Shown here piece by piece: positions 1 to 5,387 of a stretch of DNA of 7,800 bases. Source of the stretch: Bacteroidales bacterium UBA1458 (GTDB lineage Bacteria > Bacteroidota > Bacteroidia > Bacteroidales > VadinHA17); the NCBI GenBank assembly GCA_002325785.1, contig DCSU01000056.1, positions 25,259 through 33,058 on the forward strand, read 5' to 3'. The number at the start of each line of letters is the position of its first letter. Positions within the stretch are counted from its first letter, which is position 1. The notes beneath the pieces were generated by a model. The model made no database searches, was not told the origin of the DNA, and was given only the letters and a program-made list of their open reading frames with translations. The translations under genes and the position numbers were made by a program.

Positions 1-1140
1 GGCCGTATCAGTGCTGATACTCTCATCACCGGAACATGGATACAGCTAGGCAGGATGTATACAATTGACCTCAAGCGAGGCACCCTTGCACCAACTACAT
101 ATACACGTCCGCAGGAGCCTAAGCCTCCCTATCCGTACCGGGAGGAGGAGGTCACCTTTCGGAATACCGCCGAGGGATTTGACCTCTCCGGAACGCTTAC
201 CCTTCCAGAGGGCACCGGACCTTTTCCGGCCGTGGTGCTGATCACAGGCTCGGGCCAGCAGGACCGTGACGAAACCATCTTCAATCATAAGCCATTCAAG
301 GTGATAGCCGATCACCTGACCCGGAACGGGATTGCCGTCCTGAGATTTGATGACAGGGGTGTTGGCGGATCCAAGGGCAATGTCAACGGGGCAACCACAC
401 TCTCCTTCGCGGGTGATGCAGAGGCAGCCGTGACCTTCCTCACAGGACGGCCGGAGATAGACCCGGATAAAATCGGGCTTGCAGGCCACAGTGAAGGTGG
501 AGTTATTGCTCCGATAGTGGCCTCACGGAACGGCCGAATCGCATTCGTCATATCCCTGGCAGGGCCGGGAGTGACCGGGCACGATGCCATTATCCAGCAA
601 AATATCGATTTCTTCAAGGTCTCCGGGATGTCTGATGAGGATCTTGAGAAGCAGCTTCATATGCTCAGGAACATATTCAGATTTGTGATAGCCGGTGACG
701 ATCAGCGCACCGTGGCAAAAGAGGCGATGGAATGGTACAATGAGGAGCTTGACGCCAAAGGATTGACGGCTGAAGAGCGCAGGGAACAGATGTCCGGATT
801 TGCGCAGGCTCTGGTGCAGACGAATAACCCATGGTGGAAGTATTTTCTGGCCACTGACCCGGCGCAGTTCTGGGGCAAAGTCGGGTGTCCGGTGCTGGCA
901 CTGAATGGCGATAAGGATATACAGGTAAACCACGAGCAAAACCTGCCAGCCATTAAGGCCGCAGCGAAAAAAGGCGGAAACAGGAAGGTAAAAACAGTAT
1001 CACTGCCGGGCCTCAATCACCTGTTTCAGCATGCAGAGACAGGTGCAATCACTGAATATGCCATCATTGAGGAAACCTTCTCACCGGAGGTACTGGATTT
1101 GATGACGGTCTGGATAAGGAAGACGATAAAGGTCAAATAG
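1..1140 (+). CDS. Alpha/beta hydrolase (peptidase S9/acyl-esterase-like), 5' end off the window
   Basis: Serine hydrolase of the alpha/beta fold; the substrate cannot be told from sequence, ester or peptide bonds being usual for relatives. Counting from the ATG at 55, the oxyanion segment GSGQQDRDE is at about residues 65-73, the nucleophile elbow GHSEGG at 144-149 (Ser146), the likely acid at Asp288 in GDKD, and the catalytic His322 in LPGLNH, so the triad is intact. A helical insertion at about 175-265 would form the lid. The ATG at 55 is probably not the true start: the frame is open to base 1 and the upstream residues (ITGTWIQLG before the ATG) resemble the linker after the N-terminal domain in longer Bacteroidota hydrolases of this type. 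The start and any signal peptide therefore lie outside the window. It converges on the Nudix gene. Fold and triad are seen; the longer N-terminus is inferred from the open frame and family memory. Confidence 0.9.
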   Translation, partial: GRISADTLITGTWIQLGRMYTIDLKRGTLAPTTYTRPQEPKPPYPYREEEVTFRNTAEGFDLSGTLTLPEGTGPFPAVVLITGSGQQDRDETIFNHKPFKVIADHLTRNGIAVLRFDDRGVGGSKGNVNGATTLSFAGDAEAAVTFLTGRPEIDPDKIGLAGHSEGGVIAPIVASRNGRIAFVISLAGPGVTGHDAIIQQNIDFFKVSGMSDEDLEKQLHMLRNIFRFVIAGDDQRTVAKEAMEWYNEELDAKGLTAEERREQMSGFAQALVQTNNPWWKYFLATDPAQFWGKVGCPVLALNGDKDIQVNHEQNLPAIKAAAKKGGNRKVKTVSLPGLNHLFQHAETGAITEYAIIEETFSPEVLDLMTVWIRKTIKVK

Positions 1141-1307
1141 TCGGAAGTCAGTAAAGTCGAAAGAATTTTCGATTGCCGATTGTCGATTGTCGATTAAATC
1201 GCACATTGCAATTATCAACTCCAATAGCCCACTCGCAAATCACACATCGCAAATCAAAAATTCTATCAGCCCATTCGAAAATCTCAAATCGCAAATCGAC
1301 AATTCTC
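1141..1307. repeat. AATCG/GATTGTC-type intergenic repeat cluster between convergent genes
   Basis: This spacer between two convergent stop codons is built almost wholly of short degenerate words. It opens with repeated AGTC words (tcggaagtcagtaaagtcga), continues with GATTGCCGATTGTCGATTGTCGATT (a six-to-seven-base period), and ends in AAATC/CGCAAATC words. The left arm reads GATTGTC and the right arm carries the complement GACAAT, so the cluster is a loose inverted repeat. Similar word clusters are, from memory, common in Bacteroidota intergenic DNA. No coding frame or T-tailed hairpin stands out. Confidence 0.8.
1219..1306. repeat. Two degenerate direct copies, 42-base period
   Basis: Two 46-base copies, at 1219-1264 and 1261-1306, align without gaps and match at 36 of 46 positions by hand count. 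Both contain AGCCCA(t/c)TCG, then ATC(n)CA, then ATCGCAAATC, and both end in AATTCT. They share four bases because the period is 42. The second copy ends two bases before the stop codon of the Nudix gene on the minus strand. Confidence 0.75.
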
Positions 1308-2279
1308 CTATATCCTGTTGGTTAATCTCTGGATGACTTTCCTTCCTGCCGCTTTCATCCCCACGGAGGCGTCGGTGATAGACAACTGCACCACCCCTAC
1401 TACCTCATTTATCATATCGGGATAGCGTTCGCAGAATGATGCGAGGATCTCCATACCGTATGCCTTCGGTGCCACCGGTCCGTTCACGGCACGCAAAGCA
1501 GATAGACAGTATTCTATCAGTCGCGCATGATGCGACTCCGGGATGCTGCCAATATCGCTCTTCATTATTATCCTCATGAATGATCTCTGTACGCTCTCAT
1601 TAGGCACGCCGGGCAGGGCATCAATCATCATCGCAAGAAATGGGACCATCACCTTCGGGTTGATGTCAGACACTTTGGAGAGCGCCCATGAGGACATAAA
1701 CCCCACCCTCTTTACCGGACTGGATGACAGTGTCACCAGTTGAGACAGCAGCGACTCATTGACGGCGGCAGAACGGGCCACCATGGTGATCTCCTCCGTG
1801 CTGTGTATACGGCTCATCATGAGTGCCAGTTCATCACCCGTCTCAGTATCCGGCAGCTCCTCCTGCTTTTCCGGCTCCCCGGCCACGGACACACTGTGCC
1901 CAGCTGCATACTGCACTGCAACCGGTATGTCCGCCGCGGTCAGATCAAGCGTTACAAGCTCGCCGGGCAGCATCCACCTGTACTCATCATGCTCGCTAAG
2001 CACCGGTTTTGGTGCAAGGGTATCGCACAGGAAGGGGATGAGCCTTATCTGTTTGTTGCCGTAATCGTGCTCAACCGTGTTAAGCCGGCCGGCGATGATG
2101 ACGGAGATGCCCAGCTCCTCGCCTATCTCCCTGATGATGCAGTCCTCATGATCCTCCCCCGGCTTTGTCTTCCCTCCAGGGAACTCCCACTTGCCGGCAT
2201 TGTCCATTGCAGGACCGCGCCGTACCGCCAGCACCAGTCCATCATCATTGCGTATCAGGGCGCAGGTCACATCGGTCAT
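1308..2279 (-). CDS. MutT-type Nudix hydrolase fused to a C-terminal helical-repeat (HEAT-like) domain
   Basis: The N-terminal ~125 residues are a Nudix hydrolase, probably a nucleoside triphosphate pyrophosphohydrolase that cleans the nucleotide pool. The box GX5EX7REUXEEXGU is perfect: G36, E42, then REIGEELGI at 50-58. WEFPGGK (31-37) and the late EYRWMLPGEL (99-108) are MutT-like, suggesting 8-oxo-dGTP or a related purine, though substrate is inferred. A charged linker (about 128-155, rich in E, D, P, T) leads to about 150 residues of amphipathic helices with a conserved-looking AKAYGMEIL-type segment (PKAYGMEIL at 271-279). That half resembles, from memory, small HEAT-like Bacteroidota proteins often mislabelled adenylosuccinate lyase. 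MutT alone is about 130 residues, so the protein is over twice that. The ATG overlaps the upstream gene's stop as ATGA, implying coupled translation. Confidence 0.85.
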   Translation of the reverse strand: MTDVTCALIRNDDGLVLAVRRGPAMDNAGKWEFPGGKTKPGEDHEDCIIREIGEELGISVIIAGRLNTVEHDYGNKQIRLIPFLCDTLAPKPVLSEHDEYRWMLPGELVTLDLTAADIPVAVQYAAGHSVSVAGEPEKQEELPDTETGDELALMMSRIHSTEEITMVARSAAVNESLLSQLVTLSSSPVKRVGFMSSWALSKVSDINPKVMVPFLAMMIDALPGVPNESVQRSFMRIIMKSDIGSIPESHHARLIEYCLSALRAVNGPVAPKAYGMEILASFCERYPDMINEVVGVVQLSITDASVGMKAAGRKVIQRLTNRI

Positions 2280-2740
2280 GGCTCACATCGTGTAATAGTT
2301 TCATAATCAGGAATATGATCGAGCAGGACGAAAGTGCGGGCCTCGGTATCGATCTTGCTGGCAAAGTGATCAATGCCGTTGGTGACCACCAGGTACCTGA
2401 CACCGTAATTGAAGTTATAATTGATGACCTGGTCAAATACCTCCTGGCTGAGTTTCACCTGCTGCGCCTTGCACTCAACTATCATAACCGGCTCCCCGGT
2501 CCGGTCATGCACCAGTATGTCAGCCCTGCGCAGCATTGAATGAAGCCTGAACGCGGCTTCGATGCGGATGAGCCCCGGCGGATAACCGAGATAGCCGGTA
2601 AGGTAACTGACGAAATGCTGTCTCACCCACTCCTCAGGAGTAAAAGCCACGTACTTCCTCCTCAGAGGGTCATAGAGGAGTTTTCCCCCCGGACCCTCTT
2701 TTATGCGCAATGAACATGGAGGCAGTTTCAGCGGTTTCAA
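2276..2740 (-). CDS. Orphan HsdR N-terminal-like protein with PD-(D/E)xK nuclease fold
   Basis: A 154-residue stand-alone relative of the N-terminal domain of type I restriction R subunits (HSDR_N_2 family). The family opening is seen (KLPPCSLRIK at 5-14, then YDPLRRKYVAFTPEEWVRQH at 23-42), followed by the nuclease core: RRADI with Asp74, ECK with Glu89 and Lys91, and a downstream Gln104 in VFDQVINYN. The D...ExK pattern is complete, so cleavage activity is possible, but no methylase, specificity or helicase gene is nearby, and its role is unknown. Such proteins are commonly found beside holA in Bacteroidales, to my knowledge. The start is taken as TTG: in the upstream frame there is a TAA at 2765-2767 and no ATG or GTG between, and the family's N-terminus fits here. 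The stop overlaps the Nudix start (ATGA). It is transcribed divergently from the AMP nucleosidase. Confidence 0.85.
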   Translation of the reverse strand: MKPLKLPPCSLRIKEGPGGKLLYDPLRRKYVAFTPEEWVRQHFVSYLTGYLGYPPGLIRIEAAFRLHSMLRRADILVHDRTGEPVMIVECKAQQVKLSQEVFDQVINYNFNYGVRYLVVTNGIDHFASKIDTEARTFVLLDHIPDYETITRCEP

Positions 2741-2749
2741 CTTAATTTG

Positions 2750-2757
2750 TATTTTTG
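2750..2757 (+). promoter_or_regulatory. Bacteroidota -7 box (TAnnTTTG) for the AMP nucleosidase-holA unit
   Basis: The sequence tatttttg is a perfect match to TAnnTTTG and lies 45 bases before the ATG at 2803. Transcription would start near 2764, giving a leader of roughly 40 bases. No convincing -33 TTTG lies about 19 bases upstream, where the sequence is cagtttcagcggtttc. The box sits only ten bases outside the TTG start of the divergent gene. Confidence 0.5.
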
Positions 2758-2774
2758 GTAACCCTTATGAAAGG

Positions 2775-2782
2775 CAAATATA
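2775..2782 (-). promoter_or_regulatory. Bacteroidota -7 box (TAnnTTTG) for the HsdR-N-like/Nudix unit
   Basis: Read on the minus strand the bases are tatatttg, a perfect TAnnTTTG, 34 bases before the TTG start. Initiation near 2767 would give a leader of under 30 bases. The two divergent -7 boxes lie within 33 bases of each other, so the two promoters overlap and could compete for polymerase. No clear -33 element is seen. Confidence 0.5.
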
Positions 2783-2802
2783 TATAATCAGTACCGGAGA
2801 TC

Positions 2803-3573
2803 ATGAGAACGAAAGAAGATATAGTCAACAACTGGTTGCCGCGGTATACGGGCAAGGAGCTCGATTCATTCGGCAGCTTCATCCTCCTCACCAACTTCAC
2901 GCTTTATGTCGAGATGTTCGCCAAACTGCATGATGTAGAGGTTGATGGCAGGGATAAGAACTGGCCCACCGCCACTGCCGATGGTATGACCATCATCAAC
3001 TTCGGCATGGGGAGCCCCAATGCAGCCACCGTCATGGATCTTCTCAGTGCCATTCAGCCAAAAGCAGTGCTCTTCCTGGGCAAATGCGGGGGTCTGAAGA
3101 AAAAGAACAAACTCGGCGACTTAATTCTTCCCATAGCCGCCATCAGGAGTGACGGGACTTCAAACGATTACCTTCCGCAAGAGATACCTGCCCTGCCTGC
3201 ATTCAAACTGCAGAGCGCAGTATCTGCAGCCATAGTCAGGAATAACCTCGAATACTGGACAGGCACCGTTTATACAACCAACCGCCGGGTGTGGGAGTAT
3301 GATGACAGGTTCAAAAAGTATCTTGTCAAGACAAGGGCTATGGCCATTGACATGGAGACTGCCACCATCTTTACGGTAGGATTCGCCAATGAGATACCCA
3401 CCGGCGCCCTCCTGCTCGTCTCCGACCAGCCGATGATCTCCACGGGCATAAAGACCGAGGCCAGCGATCATAAGGTGACCAGCGAGTTCACTGATACGCA
3501 CCTGCGCATCGGTATTGAGGCGCTGAAGGAGATCAAGGATAACGGTATCTCTGTAAAACATCTGCGATTCTGA
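2803..3573 (+). CDS. amn: AMP nucleosidase (short Bacteroidota type)
   Basis: Hydrolyses AMP to adenine and ribose 5-phosphate in the cytoplasm, feeding purine salvage and controlling AMP level. The whole 256 residues form one nucleoside phosphorylase-like domain: INFGMGSPNAATVMDLL at about 65-81 (phosphate/ribose side), FLGKCGGL at 91-98 (central strand), the ribose-contacting glutamate in AIDMETATIF (Glu185), and the purine-contacting Asp208 in LLLVSDQP. It lacks the extra N-terminal domain of the long E. coli Amn and matches the short form I know from Bacteroidota. The ATG is preceded by GGAG at 2796-2799, unusual for a phylum that relies little on such sites. A -7 box is at 2750-2757. Its stop shares one base with the holA start (TGATG). 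Assignment rests on motif recognition; other nucleosidase specificities cannot be excluded. Confidence 0.9.
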   Translation: MRTKEDIVNNWLPRYTGKELDSFGSFILLTNFTLYVEMFAKLHDVEVDGRDKNWPTATADGMTIINFGMGSPNAATVMDLLSAIQPKAVLFLGKCGGLKKKNKLGDLILPIAAIRSDGTSNDYLPQEIPALPAFKLQSAVSAAIVRNNLEYWTGTVYTTNRRVWEYDDRFKKYLVKTRAMAIDMETATIFTVGFANEIPTGALLLVSDQPMISTGIKTEASDHKVTSEFTDTHLRIGIEALKEIKDNGISVKHLRF

Positions 3574-4580
3574 TGGCTGCCGATTACAAGGAAATAATCA
3601 GGGACATTCGTAACAAGATATATAAACCGGTCTATTTCCTTGCCGGGAAAGAGCCCTATTATATTGACATTATCACAGATTTCATTGAGGACAATGTGCT
3701 TGATGAGTCGGAGAAAGACTTTAACCAGACCGTTCTATACGGTCTCGATGTGACTGTCACACAGGTTATTGAAACCTGCCGGCGCTTCCCAATGATGGCC
3801 AACCAGCAGGTGGTTATTGTTCGTGAGGCACAGAAGCTGAAGAAGATAGACGACCTTCTGGTCTATGTTGATAATCCCCTGAACTCCACCATCCTTGTCA
3901 TCGCATATAAATACGAGGATCTTGACAAGCGGAAATCGCTCTATAAATCCCTCTCTAAAAAAGGTTGGTACATCGAATCCGAGAAGGTGCCGGAGTATCA
4001 GATCCCGGGGTGGATAGACCGTTATCTGACAGATAAAGGTATCATGGCCGGTACGGATGCTTCGAGGCTCCTTTCCGAGTTCCTTGGGAATGACCTCGGC
4101 AAGATAGCCAACGAGCTGGATAAGTTAATCATCTCGCTCCCGAAGGAGAATCCCCGCATCACCACCGAACTCATAGAGGCCGGCATCGGTATCAGTAAAG
4201 ATTACACTCCCAATGAGTTATGGCGATCCATCGTTTACCGTGACCCGCTGAAGGCTGCACGCGTGGTCAACTACTACGCCACCCACTCAAAGAAGGAGAT
4301 CATACCGCTGATCTTCCCGGTCCTCTTCTCCAGCTTCAGCAGAGTACTTATCTATCACAGTATCAAGGACAAGACGGATGGCAACGTGGTAGCAATGCTG
4401 AAGACCTATCCGGGTTACGTCAAGGATTTCAAGGCTGCCGCTACCCTCTACAGTGTCGGGGCCTGCATGAACATCATCACCCTGATCCGTTCGTACGATC
4501 TTAAGGCGAAGGGGTTCGGCGAGGCGGGAAGTGACGCCGGCGATCTCCTGCGCGAACTGGTTTTCAAAATAATGCACTGA
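3573..4580 (+). CDS. holA: DNA polymerase III subunit delta
   Basis: Delta is the clamp-loader subunit that contacts and opens the beta sliding clamp, acting with tau/gamma and delta-prime at the replication fork. The 335 residues have the usual order: an N-terminal domain opening with KPVYFLAGKEPYYIDIITD (18-36), which replaces an active ATPase P-loop, a strand-rich segment with VVIVREAQKLKK (80-91) and the partner strand STILVIAYKYEDLDKR (105-120), then the family signature FLGNDLGKIANELDKL (170-185), and a helical C-terminal collar domain. Length is typical. It starts on the last base of the AMP nucleosidase stop codon, so its translation is probably coupled. It ends at a repeat-bearing spacer facing YqgE. 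Confidence 0.95.
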   Translation: MAADYKEIIRDIRNKIYKPVYFLAGKEPYYIDIITDFIEDNVLDESEKDFNQTVLYGLDVTVTQVIETCRRFPMMANQQVVIVREAQKLKKIDDLLVYVDNPLNSTILVIAYKYEDLDKRKSLYKSLSKKGWYIESEKVPEYQIPGWIDRYLTDKGIMAGTDASRLLSEFLGNDLGKIANELDKLIISLPKENPRITTELIEAGIGISKDYTPNELWRSIVYRDPLKAARVVNYYATHSKKEIIPLIFPVLFSSFSRVLIYHSIKDKTDGNVVAMLKTYPGYVKDFKAAATLYSVGACMNIITLIRSYDLKAKGFGEAGSDAGDLLRELVFKIMH

Positions 4581-4605
4581 AAAGCGGCAGAATCAGCTCC
4601 TGCAA

Positions 4606-4705
4606 TCCCTGGTGAAATCAGATAAGTTTTTACCCGGAGAGATCACAACGCAATGCAGGGTCAGTTATTCCCTGGTGAAATCACAATGTAAAAGGGTATC
4701 AGTTA
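4606..4705. repeat. Degenerate tandem repeat between convergent holA and yqgE
   Basis: TCCCTGGTGAAATCA occurs exactly twice, at 4606-4620 and 4669-4683. A second overlapping pair is GAGATCACAACGCAATG... at 4639-4667 and GAAATCACAATGTAA... at 4677-4705, which aligns with small gaps and ends in the same CAGTTA. The GA(a/g)ATCA word thus appears three times. The last copy runs across the minus-strand stop codon of yqgE (4699-4701). No coding frame is apparent here. Confidence 0.65.
4656..4674. terminator. Possible weak hairpin in the convergent spacer
   Basis: CAGGG at 4656-4660 pairs with CCCTG at 4670-4674 around a nine-base loop. It lies between two convergent genes, where a bidirectional terminator would be expected. 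The stem is only five pairs and no clean T-run follows on either strand, so a Rho-independent function is doubtful. Confidence 0.25.
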
Positions 4706-5286
4706 AGCTCCGGCGACTCGGGGAACTCTGCCCAGATGCGATACTTGTTGTTAAGTGAGCGAAGCACGTCGCGCCATACGTTGCCGCGGCTGGTCATGAT
4801 CACCTCGGCGGGTACCCTTGCAATCATCCATGAGTTCTCATTCAGCTCCTTCTTCAGCTGTCCCTTCTCCCACCCCGAGTATCCGAGAAAGAATCGCACC
4901 TGGTCGCGTCCCACCGTGCCGGTGGCTATCAGGTTACGCAGGGCATCGATCTCTCCTCCCCACCATATGCCCGGTATGACGGCTACGCTGCCCGGCACCT
5001 TTGACCCCAGGGTATGCAGGTAATGAAGGGTGTCAGGCGATACAGGCCCCCCCACGGAGAGATGCTCATCCCAGCCGTCAAATCCCTCTACGGCGCTGCT
5101 GACCATCAGGTCAATGACACGGTTGAGGATGAACCCTACTGTACCCTGTGCGGTGTGCTCTGTAAGGAAAACGATCGTCCGGTTAAAGAAACGGTCAGTG
5201 AGGAAAGGTTCTGAGATCAGGACCCTGCCCTTCCCCGGGATCTTGTCCTCGGGATTGATGCTGAATATGTCAGGATATTGGCTCAT
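4699..5286 (-). CDS. YqgE/AlgH family protein (UPF0301, DUF179)
   Basis: A widespread single-domain cytoplasmic family of unsettled function; the Pseudomonas member AlgH is linked genetically to alginate expression, but no DNA-binding motif is evident here. The 195 residues are typical in length and carry the family marks: GRVLISEPFL at 20-29, F-RTIVFLTEH at 34-44, GFILNR at 51-56, the GGPV turn at 79-82, and GYSGWEKGQLKKEL at 135-148 followed by the conserved tryptophan Trp153. The short N-terminal lead (residues 1-19) before the first strand is as in Bacteroidota relatives. The ATG at 5286 has a promoter-like pair just upstream at 5307-5336. It is divergent from the antiporter gene and convergent with holA. 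Family membership is secure; function is not. Confidence 0.92.
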   Translation of the reverse strand: MSQYPDIFSINPEDKIPGKGRVLISEPFLTDRFFNRTIVFLTEHTAQGTVGFILNRVIDLMVSSAVEGFDGWDEHLSVGGPVSPDTLHYLHTLGSKVPGSVAVIPGIWWGGEIDALRNLIATGTVGRDQVRFFLGYSGWEKGQLKKELNENSWMIARVPAEVIMTSRGNVWRDVLRSLNNKYRIWAEFPESPELN

Positions 5287-5306
5287 CTGACCTTAAATCA
5301 ACCGAA

Positions 5307-5336
5307 CAAAGTAATAACTTTTAAGCTCAAAATCAA
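5307..5336 (-). promoter_or_regulatory. Probable Bacteroidota-type promoter for the YqgE gene
   Basis: On the minus strand TTACTTTG (5307-5314) matches TAnnTTTG at all but its second base. A TTG at 5334-5336 lies exactly 19 bases upstream, the spacing expected of the -33 element. Transcription would begin near 5300, about 14 bases before the ATG. Both parts are short matches, so this is a moderate call. Confidence 0.4.
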
Positions 5337-5387
5337 GAAAAATCGCGGAAAATAGTAAATTGCGCATTCCAACGCCATAAACTTTTC

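Noticed and set aside
523..939. Minus-strand open frames inside the hydrolase gene
   Set aside because: They mirror a real coding frame with an intact catalytic triad and carry no motifs.
1219..1306. CRISPR array
   Set aside because: The two copies abut with a 42-base period and leave no unique spacers, the copies differ at many positions, and no cas gene is present.
1740..2306. A plus-strand protein opposite the Nudix gene
   Set aside because: It lies fully antisense to a frame with a perfect Nudix box, and its own translation shows no family motif.
2276..2740. Remnant of a type I restriction R subunit
   Set aside because: The protein is complete for the short stand-alone family, the catalytic pattern is intact, and it is embedded in a coupled two-gene unit with no helicase debris next to it.
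1308..4580. A defence island made of nuclease-fold protein, Nudix and nucleosidase genes
   Set aside because: Nucleosidase and nuclease effectors do occur in anti-phage systems, but here each gene is a housekeeping type, amn is the short metabolic form, holA is essential replication machinery, and there is no sensor, toxin, methylase or mobile gene.
4581..4698. Strong Rho-independent terminator after holA
   Set aside because: The only hairpin has five pairs and no T-tract follows; kept only as a low-confidence call.
5290..5387. A plus-strand -7 box for nhaC
   Set aside because: The nearest candidate is TAACTTTT at 5315-5322, which lacks the final G, and it overlaps the minus-strand promoter spacer; not strong enough to list.
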